Part shown: in pieces, positions 1 through 10,799 of the stretch | Position numbering within the stretch: position 1 is the stretch's first letter | How the letters are laid out: every line of letters begins with the position of its first letter | Assembly: GCF_028453695.1 (NCBI RefSeq) | Contig: NC_135773.1 | Span: 11,532,001-11,596,000, forward strand | Length of the DNA stretch: 64,000 nt | Direction: 5' to 3' | Source of the DNA: Augochlora pura | Taxonomy: Eukaryota; Arthropoda; Insecta; Hymenoptera; Halictidae | The notes under the pieces: generated by a model | Told to the model about the DNA's origin: nothing | The model's database searches: none | The model's input: the letters and a program-made list of their open reading frames with translations, nothing else | Made by a program: the position numbers and the translations under genes

Positions 1-5
1 TACAG

Positions 6-3000
6 GAGAGTGCAGTTGGCGCTGCAGACAGCAACGCTTCTCAAGAAGTGACTCATGTTGCTTCTGAACAAGTAGCCAAACCGGTTGAACGTCAGAAAAG
101 ATCTGTCGACGGCGAAAACCTGGAAGATCTCTGTAAAAAGTACAAAGACGAACTAGACAATCTGAAAGACGAGATGGAAGCACTGGCTACCGAGAACGAA
201 CAGTTGCAACATTTCTTGGAGAAGCAGAAGGAGAAGTTGTCCACATTGGAGTCGAAAAGAACAGTGGAAGAGAACGAGTCCATTCAGATCGTGGATGATC
301 TAAACAAAAGGATTGCGGAGTTGCAGAGCATGTTGAGCAAATCTCGAGAGGAGTACGAGTTGCTGAGGAAGCAGTACGAGCAGAGCTTGATGGACGCCAA
401 CGACCAGGTGACGGTGATGAGGCAGAACACCGATTTTCTAAAAGAAGAGTATTTAGAGAAGATCAGCAAGTTAGAGATGAACATCGCTGACTTGCATCTG
501 CAACTCGAGAAATCCGAGTCGAATGCGAACAGTTTTCAGAAAAGTTTGCAAGAAGCTGTTCAAGAAAATACAAGTCTACGGGAGAAGTTGTCCGATGTAA
601 CTACATCGTCGGAGAAACAAATTTCTAGTATGAGCACGTCGATGGCGGAGATAACCGATTTATTGAATGTCAGGATACAGGAAGTGGCTGACTTGAAGCA
701 AGCACTTCAAAGACAATATATTGATCATGAGGAAGTAAAAACGCAATTGCAGGGATCTATGCAACAACTGAATCAGGAGCTCGACGAGAGGAAGCAACAA
801 GTGGAGAATTTAAAGAAGTCTCTGAACGAGAAGGAAAACGAGTTTATTCAGCAACAAAGCGTGGAAACAGTCAGTTCTTTAGTGAGCCAAGCAACCCAGG
901 AGCTTATGCAGAAGCATGCTATAGAGATCGAGGAGAAGGAAAAAGAGATTCGACAGTTGAACGAGAGATTATCGGCATTGGAAGCATCTGTGAATATCTG
1001 TCAACTGGAGAAGGAAAGCAGCACTGGTCAGTTCGAGGTGCAACAACAAGAGTTAGAATTGCTGAGACACAATTTGTTGGAGAAGGAATCGATCCAGGAG
1101 TCTCTTCAAATGAACCTGATCTCACTGAAGGAACAGTTAAGTGAGAAAGAAAAACAAGCGTTACAAAACGAGGAAGAATTACAGAGGCGTCTGAAAGAGG
1201 CTGAAGAGATCTCCATTCAAGTGCAAACTCATGTTTCACGTATCCAGAGCTTGGAGCAGGAACTCGAAGTCGTGAAAGCTACTTTAATGGAAAAAGAAAC
1301 CGCTTTAGGATACTGCACTCAGGAGTCAGCCGAGTGTAAACTAAATCTGGAAAGCAGAAATGCAGAAATTAACGAGCTTCGAGCAGAATTACAAAAGGTT
1401 AATGCTTTAAGGAATGAACTGCAGGAAAAGAGTGAGCAGATCAATCGTTTCAGTGCAGAATTGGAAGCTGTACAGATTGCTTTGAACGAGACCAGACAAA
1501 ACTTGAGCGAGAAGACAAGTTTGCTGGATAAGAATAACCAGCTGTTGAACGAGAAGCAAATGGAACTGGACAGGTTGTCGACAGTACAGCAGGAGCAGCC
1601 ACAACAGAGTTCTTCCGAAATCATAGACGGATTGCCGGTTTTCAGAATGTGCGACGACACCACAAAGCTGCAGCATACGATAGATTCTATACAAGCTGAA
1701 TTAATCAAAAAACAAGAGGAGATCGATCATCTGAAATATATTGCGAACGAGAACACGTATCCCAATATAATTCAAGAGATGCAAGAGATAATAAACGGTC
1801 TCTATAATGAGAAGGCCGAGCTAACTTATTCTCTGGAAGAGGCTGCGTTGAAGTCTGCAGAAAAGGATAAGGAAATTGAAGGTTTGGTACAGTTAGTCGA
1901 AACGAAGAGTCAGGAATTCATAACCAAGGAAGAAGCAATTGCTTCGACGAAGGTTCGACGGTCCCCAGAAGATCATGAAGAAATAGTTCAGTTGCAAAAC
2001 GAATTGCACACTAAGGAACAAGAGATCAACGAGCTGAAGTATGTGATTGCCGAGAAGGATTCGCAGTTGTCCCTCCAAGCAAGCATGGAACCGCAATCCG
2101 ATAACTTCGAGCTGCAGGAAATGGTGCAGAGGCTGACCACGGAACTCTACGGTAAGGAGCAGGAGATTCAACAACTGAAATCGATGATCGCTGCGTTACA
2201 AAAGGAAGTGACTCGTCTGGAAGAGTACGAAAGGCTCTCCGAGGAAACCAAAAATGCCATACAGAGACTGAACATGGAGAAAGAGGCGATACGTATACAG
2301 GCGGCGGAGTTCTTAGAACAGAAAATGGAAGAAAAGGAGGCAGAGATCAATGAGATCAAGGAAAGATTGTCCATGGAGAACAGAAATATCCTAGCCGAGT
2401 TACAGCTAAGAGACAAAGATATTGAAAATATGAAGATTGAGCTGGAAGATTCTTCCTTAGTGGAACGAAAGTTGAAAGAGATCTTAGGCAGCAAAGACGA
2501 AGAAATTATTCATTTGGGTGCCGACTTGGCAGACAAGGAACATAGACTAGCCGAGTTAAGCATCACTAAAGACACGGAATTGCACAATTTGAGGGTGCTA
2601 ATTCATGAGAAGGATGTTCGTATAGAGGAGTTGCTGGCCCTCTCCGACGAGGAGGAAAAACAACTGAAGGAGTTGAAGAATACGTTAGTAGCCAGAGAAA
2701 CGGAGATTAATTCGCTGAAGACGCTCCTGGAGGACAAAGTGAAGGAATACGAGTTAATTCAGAACGTGCTGAAGAAAGATGTTCCTATCGTGGATGTGTC
2801 CGCTATTCAAAGCGGACAGGCCTCTGGTGAAGAAGCCGGAACATCCACTTCACAGGAATTAGAACTAGCTATGTACATGCTTCATCAACGAGATGTCAGG
2901 TGCGAGGAACTGACGTACGAATTGATGCAGTTGCTCGAAGAAAGAGACGTACTGCAGCTGCGACTATCCAACGCGATTAGAGTGAACGAAGAACTTAGAA

Positions 3001-4753
3001 AAAGTAGTAACGCCGATGTCAGCCTGACGAACGAACCTTCCGTTTCTGGAAGCTCCGAACCCCTTGTAGAGCACCCCTCACCTTCCAAGTCCGAGGGACC
3101 AGTCGAAATAGCGAAAGAGGCTATCGATGCACCGATTGACGAAGACAAGGAGACTCTTGCTCTGAAGTACGTATTCTCAAAGTTTTTCTTATATACTGTC
3201 CTCACAAATATCCTTTGTAATTAAAAATATCTCTTCTCTTCTGACATAGTACCCTATTTCAGTAATTGTTTACGAAGCAATGGATTTTTCATAGAATAAT
3301 ATTTTGTAGTTTTTCATATTGTATGGAGGTGTAAGAAAATGATTGCTCATGAAATCAATGGACCTGTGAAACTATGCTATCATTTTTTTATGCATCCTAT
3401 ACAATCAAAAAAGATCGTAGCGTATTTAATCCTAACTTTGCTTAGCATGTAGGAAACCGCAAAACAAGCTTTACCAGTTGATCCACCCTTTCCTCAAACG
3501 CCGTACCATTCACAAATGTCACTCGAAGTCTCGAAAGAATCTTCTCCACCAAGAAGTAAATGTTTCGTATAAATAAACTATTGAAGTACGTCCAGATTTG
3601 ATAGATGCAAAGATGTGATACGTATTTGTTTAAAAATTCAACTTGTACCTTGAATCGTTTTGTTTGTATACAATAGTTCGCACTTTAAATAAATTACTGT
3701 TCCTCCGAACAGTCCATTTAAGACGGTCACATCTTGTTAATTTATAAGAATATAAAATCTTACTCTACTATCATTATTTATCATTCATATTCGTTTATAA
3801 TATGTGCCCCTACGTGGACGTAATATTAATTTCGGTAATTATTTAATGTTGAATACATTGATTGAATTGTTACATTTTCAAAAATTCATTTTGTAAACTC
3901 ACTTATTAATATATTAAATAATACGACTGTAAATAACATAGCGTTAAGGGAACGTGTTAATAATATACCAGTAGTACGTACGCTCCTTGTTTTACTGTAA
4001 AAGCTAGTTTTCCCTCTAGGCTGTCACAGTTACACACGGTGAGCCACGCGAAAGATGTACGATTGAGGGATGAACGAGAGTTGAGGCACACACAGCAAAT
4101 GTCTTTGTTAGCACACAAAGACGTCCTAAGTACTTTGCCCCCTGAAGCAGCTGCCAGGCTCGTCAATGCAAATTACACATTATGTATGTATCATCAAACG
4201 TTGATATTACCTTTGATTAACGTTATAAAATTCGTTTATTTTAGTGTAAATATGATTTTGTTTTTGCTTTTTGCGTAGTTTACTACCATAACGTAGTCTT
4301 CTTCACTTGCAACAGTTCAGCTGCAATTTCTTTTGAATGTGCAAAATATATTAACACTTTACCTACTGAGAAATCAAAATTATTAACTTAATAGACGTAA
4401 TAAATGATTATTAAAAACGTCTATGAAAAATTGAGTTCCCTGGTAGGTAACTTGTTAATCCGTATTATGTTCATTTAATTATCACGATTTATAAAGACAC
4501 AATCGGAAACAGATATTAGTCATTCTAATTGAATTAGCACACGTGCTTTGAAAGCTATGGTTCAATTTAAAGAAGTACAAAATGACATTAGAATAACCTG
4601 AATTTGTTTACAGCTAGGGACGTTCAGAGCCAATCAAGCGTTTTACTAAACTGGTTATGGGGAAAAAGGTAGGCTTAACATTTATTCAAATATTGTGTTT
4701 ATTCAATCAACTATTCGTTTTTTTAATCGGCCAATAGAGGTGTAGAGTCGTAA
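6..4753 (+). CDS. Long coiled-coil protein, golgin/lava-lamp-like (3' part, partial)
   Basis: The gene enters from the left edge. The reading frame is open from the first bases, and a possible acceptor (TACAG) lies at 1-5. Supported exons are 6-3166 (donor GTACGT), 4020-4183, 4614-4668 and 4738-4753; the phases agree and the stop is TAA at 4751-4753. About 1,131 residues lie in the window. Almost all are charged heptad-type coiled coil rich in Glu, Lys, Gln and Leu, with repeated EKEIEEL-like blocks. The tail changes character: it has an alanine/proline segment (STLPPEAAARLVNANYTL), then SVLLNWLWGK, and ends RGVES. Such length and composition fit Golgi or centrosomal tethers (lava lamp, golgins), but I see no GRIP domain, so identity is inference. 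An AATAAA at about 4804 could serve as polyadenylation signal. The coding call is firm; the name is weak. Confidence 0.85.
3453..3572 (+). CDS. Possible alternative last exon of the coiled-coil gene
   Basis: After a TAG acceptor at 3450-3452 a reading frame runs 39 codons (ETAKQALPVDPPFPQTPYHS..., ending SKCFV) to TAA at 3570-3572, with AATAAA overlapping at 3572-3577. The Pro/Ser-rich composition looks like real protein. The phase does not fit the main donor at 3167; it would need the weaker donor GTATTC at 3171. It cannot splice in frame to the exon at 4020, so if used it would be an alternative terminal exon giving a shorter C-terminus. It could instead be chance. Confidence 0.25.
   Translation, partial: ETAKQALPVDPPFPQTPYHSQMSLEVSKESSPPRSKCFV
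4351..4458. mobile_element. Short TTAA-flanked MITE-like element
   Basis: TTAA at both ends encloses a 100-bp segment with imperfect terminal inverted repeats. The left end reads TTAACACTTTACCTAC; the reverse complement of the right end reads TTAACAAGTTACCTAC. No coding capacity. The ends and TTAA target suggest a piggyBac-type non-autonomous element. It lies in the intron between the exons ending at 4183 and starting at 4614 of the coiled-coil gene. Confidence 0.6.
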
Positions 4754-6887
4754 TTAAAACGCTCCTCGAAATCTATAAGAACCGCCAGTTTTCATAGACA
4801 AGTAATAAAAAATTGGATATAAAATCGAATATCATATCCCATAGTAATAATTTTCTTGGCCGAACATTGAATTTCATTAAATTTTTAATTTTATATAAAG
4901 ATCCGACGTCTACGAAACGATTTAAGAAAAAATCAAAGAAGTTAATACTGGTAAAGAAAAAGAAGAAAATTGAGGTAATTTTTTCCAACATTCGATTATT
5001 TCAAAGTGCGCGTCGATATTATTCTCATCGCGTGTATGCAATCTAACAATATTCTAATCCCGAGTTTAACCGAAAAAGGTTTCGCTTTACATATGATTTT
5101 GTTGTAGCACGCCAAAAGTGGTACACATGTGAGATCTCGACAACGGTGTAGTGGACACTCTCCTTGCCTTCTGGATACATTCCTGCCAAGTGCCAACTGC
5201 CAAGACAATTCCTGTAATGAGACTATACCGGACATGATGAAGAAATGCCATCGTGTGATACCGGTCTGTCTATGTTTATTGTCGTAAGATCGTCGTGCTT
5301 TTGGGAGAAGCATGTCGGATCGTATTGGAACCGCAGGGATTGAAGAAAAGTATTTGTAAATTCGTGTCGCGACGACCCTTAATGATAACGTCGCTTTCGA
5401 GCTCCGATAACGGAGCGCTGCGCTTTTCTAGGCTTTCCGAACTGAGAGGTCGCTCCTCTTCAGAGAAGAAGAGTGTGCGAGGAGATAACTTTAATTGTAC
5501 TATAATCGTTGTATAGCCATCCTTTTTCTAGGTGCACTATAAACGAAGAATTGCCTTGGAGAGAACTGTATATTTCAGTTATTTTATTAGCTACGAAACT
5601 GTTAATATTGTAAGATGTTTCCCGGGCGTTGTCCGACGTTCGGGAAGTGTGTTTGTTCCAATAATTACTCTTTAACGTTCTCACGATCGTTACGTTGAAA
5701 CGCGTTCATGTAAATTGTTTTACAAACGACTTGTCGATCGTTTATCGTGAACGTTTTCTGAGAATTGTTCCCCGCTCGGGGAGAAAACTCGAACCTACTC
5801 GAAAGAAAACGCTGGCCTGTCAGAATAACTGAAACAATATCGTTAATTAGCATTTTGTCCATGAACGAAGGTGCCGTGATTGTCCGTTATTCTTTCACCA
5901 CGATGATTCGAACTTTCTATTTTCACGAAATTTTGTACAGAGATTGTGAGCATCGGCGTATAAATAAATTATAAGACGTAATATTTCTGCATGGACGTGT
6001 TTTTATTCCCGGACAATGTTCTGTTCGTTTTATTAGATACGCATTTATTAGTAAGTAGTTTCTACGATGTCACTTGGTTCTTTATGCTTATTATGGTATT
6101 AAAGTCGATGCTTTGTTTTCATGAAAATGTCAATAGATTTTACTACCTAAGGTAAAAACTGACTTGTTTCTAAAGCAGCTCCGTCAGTTTTCATCTTCAT
6201 GGACGAGTATAACGGTTAGATACATCGGTAAGTAATATTTTGTTCAAACAATGTAAAAGAATCGTAGACACGGTTGAACTGGATACTTATGAAAGGTTCA
6301 AAACCTTTTCTATAAACTCATATAATCAAATACTACATACTGTATAATCTACTCGCAAGAACGACAAACTTGGCAAAGCAAGCGGTACTTGCATAATTCA
6401 GTTGTATTATAGCTCTCCCATCAACGGTATAGCCCTATTACATACCATGTGGATTGCACGTAATTTAACTTATTGAGTCAAATGAAATGAGACGAGTTTG
6501 TAATCGTTTGGTGTAATATTTAGTGAATATTTTGTTCTGTTTATCTTAATTATCGTAAAAATGTAGAATATGTGGTATTAAATTGCAGTTATTTCTGGAA
6601 ATCGCGATCTTGTTTCTCGTGATAACAATTTTTACGGATAGAGAGATTCAAATCTACTGAACTTATCATAAGTGTATACAAATCTGCAATCTCATCGTTT
6701 TTATATACACCGTATATACATATACGCATATGCATAATGTATACCTTATTTATATGATTGGTATCTAAGCAGAATAATATAAAAACGATCGAAAATAAAA
6801 GAGAATTTTGAAACTGTTAAAAAAAAGTGCGATAAAGTATTAGAGCATCTAAATACAATGTGACCTCGTGTATGCTACAGAAAAACG
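4754..6887. other. Spacer between two convergent genes
   Basis: This holds the 3' flanks of the plus-strand coiled-coil gene and the minus-strand sulfatase gene. Short open frames occur (for example 5295-5516 plus), but none has recognisable domains, conserved splice context or codon character. Nothing else stands out apart from an alternating AT/TA-rich stretch near 6690-6760. Confidence 0.6.
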
Positions 6888-9800
6888 TCAATTCATCTCG
6901 TCGAGACTAACTATGCGACTCGGTTTAGTTTCTAGCAGTCTATGGACCGGATATGACTCTCTGTGATAGATATCGGTACACGCGATCGTTTCATGGCTAT
7001 TACGATGATCTACAGATTTTGTCCTCTTCGAACTCGATTTTCTATACCTCAAGATAATTAATGTCAGTACACCGAGTATGAAAAGACAAACTATGATGGA
7101 CATTAAAATATCCGCTGGTCCAGGGTGCAATCTAAATTCACCCGTGTTTATATAACTGAGTGCTAAAGGATTAGGCTCGTCCCAGCTGGTCCATGTATTG
7201 TTCCAGAGAGCTGGATTCGCTTTGGGATCACCATCTAAATTCATAGGCGGCACAACCGTGAATCTATGCTTTATTATAACTTTTTCTAATATCGCCATAA
7301 TTAATGGCCTTTTTTCGGCGAGGTTCACCATTTCGCAAGGATCCTTCGCTATGTTGAACAGACATGGTGCTTTCAGAGGGTCGCAAACGATCTATGGATT
7401 AGAACAAAATATTAGTAAAAAATTAATGATATTTATACGTTACTTTTACCATAAAAAAACACTTAGTTTGGACGAAAACAATTTTCATTCATTTTAACGA
7501 TTAAAATCATTTATAAAAATAGGGACGTGTATAGTAATCGTGGATATGATTATAGTTTCTGGTAAAGTGGGACCAACCAATAATAGAGAATTGCAATTGT
7601 TAAAAAGTCTGTATCGTGTTCAAAGTTTTCGTATACTTCTCCTGACCTAGTTTTATAGTCATATCTATATAATTCCGAGATCGTTCCACAAACCTTTTCT
7701 TCATTTCTGGTAGTACATTTGATTTGCGCCTTTCGCCGCAACTCCAGTATCTTGTCGCCGGTTAGTATCTTCTCCCGGAAATTTGCTTTCAAAGTTGCTT
7801 CGCTTGCGTTTCGTTTTCGCCTTTCTCTCAACTCTATTGCTTGTCTAGCGTTTACGACGCCGGAGATTGCGATGCCTGTTTTACTATGCAATATTTTGTC
7901 GGGAATATATTCCGGAGAAACTCCTTCGGATGAATTTCCGGTCGCGCCTACCCACTTGCCGCCGGTTTGCGTTTGACCGATCACGTACTTGAAGTCACCT
8001 CGTCTGATCGCCGCGTACTTGTCAACATCGTTTATATTGATCACAATCTCCGATCTAGGGCTCTTTCCGTTCGACACCAGAGCCGGCCAAAGATTGAACC
8101 CATCGATGTGACTGAAATGCCCTAAGTTCACTCCTGAAAACGCGTGATCGGGATAAATAGCTGTGACGAAAATCTCTGATCTATTGACACTATGCACAGT
8201 TTACCTAGTAATTATCGACAATTAATTCATAGTTCTTAAACGTATGGTTAAGGATATTATATCGTTCAACGGCTTAGCGAGAGTGCCATTAGTAGGCTTC
8301 CATTAGGTAAATCGTGAACATTAATGTAAGCGTTACTTTGAGTTATTTACTAACCAGCCGCGGACAGCAACGTAGGAAACCAATCGGACATGAACATCAT
8401 CTGATTCGAGACTCTTCTCGGCGTTTTGATCAGTGGACTCCAAATGGCTGCCACTCCCCTGGTCCCTCCTTCCCAGGGACTATCCTTCATCTATAAAATT
8501 ATCGAAAGTTCAGCTCTGCGGTTTGTACACGATGTTTTTTCTGAATTGTGCAAAATCGATTTTTACGCCACGTAGCGGATAATTGCTGCCCTGATTGCTC
8601 AGGAAACCTTCGGTTGGTGCGCCGTTGTCACTCATGAACAGCACTATGCTATTTTCTAACATTCCACGGGTCCTAAGAGCGTCCATCACTTCGCCGACAC
8701 TCTGGTCCAATTTTGACACAACGGCTACGAACAAAAAATTCGTAATCCGTCACTCCTTTACACTTTTGGTCGAAATTTTTTTTAACACTTCTCCCCTTTT
8801 ATCTCTTCGTCAATTTTCTATTACGTATACTAATCATTTTAGTTAGCAGTAAACGTAAAGCAGTATTTCAAAGTGAATCGTAAAAGTACAATATTTCGCA
8901 TAATATATATGAAATGGATTCTTATCGAATTTCATGTATTGAAATGAATTTTACTTTGACGAGAATTAATTAATTCAACAATTAAAATGGGAAGCAATCG
9001 GCAAAAGCGGAATAATTACTTGACAGGTTAACAAGTCACTGTCACTGAACGGGTTTTTATAATGTATGAAAATCTTCAGCAACTGCAGATTAAAATCTAA
9101 ATGTGAGAAAAGTTCGTCATCAGCTGTTCAATTAGATCTTCCACGAATTGTTTGTCGATGATTTTGCGAGGTCTATTAAGGTATCTTGCAATCCGGCTCA
9201 TACAGAAGTTACCTGCTTGAACTCTCCTTTCAGGGTCTACAATATATGCGAACTTGGAAATTTCTTCGTCGGGAGCGCGCAGCAACTGATTCTGATTTCC
9301 TTTGTGAGGCGCCAGATGAGCCAAATACAGGAACATGGGTTGATTCACGTCGTGTTCCTTGATTAATTTCACCGTCTCGTTCGTGAAAAGATCGGTCGCG
9401 TATTGTCCCATAGTGTCCCAGGCAACGGAAAGATTTCGTCGCATGTCGAAACCACGAAAATAACTAAATTGATCGCCCTGCGGAACGCGTCAATTAAGGA
9501 ATAGTTTATCTAAATTTGAAACGCGTTGGGAGCCTGATGTCAATTAACGAAAATTCAGGAATCTTTACGAAAATATTTTACTATGATAACGTAGTAACTA
9601 ACAAAATTTGCTGTGGGTCAAAAAAGCTGTAAATGGTATTGTTATAATAACATATGTTCACGAATTTATATATTATTAAGTCATTCCAGAAGTTTGGTGT
9701 TCTTGTTTGAAACAGTTGTATCGGGTTCGTAATATAAATGAGTGGCTCGTAAAGTTTATTTATTAGATAGTTACCGTTTCTTGGGCAATGTGCGTGAAAT

Positions 9801-10766
9801 AATCTTGGAGACCGTTCCAATAGCCGAAATGCGTATCGAAGCCGCGGAACGTGGGTGTATATTCTTTCTTATAGAATCCAAGGTGCCATTTGCCAACAGC
9901 GTGAGTCCTGTAGCCTGCTTCTTTTAAGTACTGCAATACGGATCATTGATCTTTATATAGCACTACAATGTTCACGGTAGAATCTTATACGAAACAAGTA
10001 AATCCGCAAAAGGAATAAATAACTCATAACCAAATAAATAACTCATACTACATAAATAAAATGCTGAATCTCGAAAAACATTCTAACTTTTTGTGAAGTA
10101 AATGTAGCTGTGCGATAAATATAAATGTTCTGCGTCTCTTGGAAGCTATTAAGACAGTAGAATGTTAAAAACCTGAGGCATCAATTTCTCGTTCAAAGGC
10201 AACCCGCGCGGCTCAGCCGGGAAAATAACAGAATGTTGCATGCCGAGGTGAATAGGATTTTTCCCGGTCATTAGAGCAGTTCTACTTGGTGTGCACAATG
10301 CAGGCACGTAATGACTGTTCAAGATGATCCCGTTGTACGCGAGAGCGTCGATATTTGGCGTAGGAATCTGATCCGATCCGTGGAAGCTTACGTCGTTCCA
10401 TCCCTGAAATATGAGATTATATACTTATTTTCCACACGAACGCGAACAGGTTCTCCCGCTATATAAACTCTGCATTTTCCAATACACACTTCTTCGAACT
10501 TCCGCGAATATTACAGTGATTTAAAAGCTCACCATGTCGTCGGCGAGAATAATGATGATATGAGGCTTTTCATTTTGGCTGCGACGAAATTCGTTATCGT
10601 CATCGATGTTCGCATTTCCATGTTTCAAGTTCACCGTCGACGGAATATTTGTCTCTGTCGTGAACTTCGAAACGAACGATGAGAAGAAGAATGCAACTGC
10701 GCTTGTCACTAAACATTCCGACAGTACCAGTAGCGTCAGCAGTTTTGATACCAACGAGACATTCAT
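6888..10766 (-). CDS. Arylsulfatase B-like, membrane-anchored sulfatase
   Basis: Eight exons in transcript order: 10766-10533, 10403-10173, 9930-9775, 9477-9213, 8724-8567, 8490-8355, 8133-7694, 7391-6888. All borders are GT/AG and all phases agree; about 707 residues. Family hallmarks are all present: IIIILADDMGWNDV (metal-binding Asp pair), CTPSRTALMTGK (Cys converted to formylglycine), HAVGKWHLGFYKKEY, GFDTHFGYWNG, LYLAHLAPHKG, MSDNGAPTEG and GMKDSPWEGGTRG. The family removes sulfate esters, for ARSB from dermatan/chondroitin sulfate in lysosomes. A hydrophobic N-terminus (LLTLLVLSECLVTSAVAFFF) is a likely signal peptide. ARSB is about 530 residues; this protein is longer because of an Arg/Lys-rich insert before residue IKC and a C-terminal extension with one membrane helix (ILMSIIVCLFILGVLTLII) and a basic tail. 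I start at ATG 10766: the upstream in-frame ATG at 10793 precedes a T-rich TTCTAG that looks like an acceptor. Confidence 0.93.
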
Positions 10767-10799
10767 CTCGAAAAATGCTAGAACAAAAAACATAAAATG

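Noticed and set aside
5295..5516. 73-codon plus-strand frame beginning MLLGEACRIVLEP
   Set aside because: Composition is vaguely protein-like, but the splice context is weak and there is no domain.
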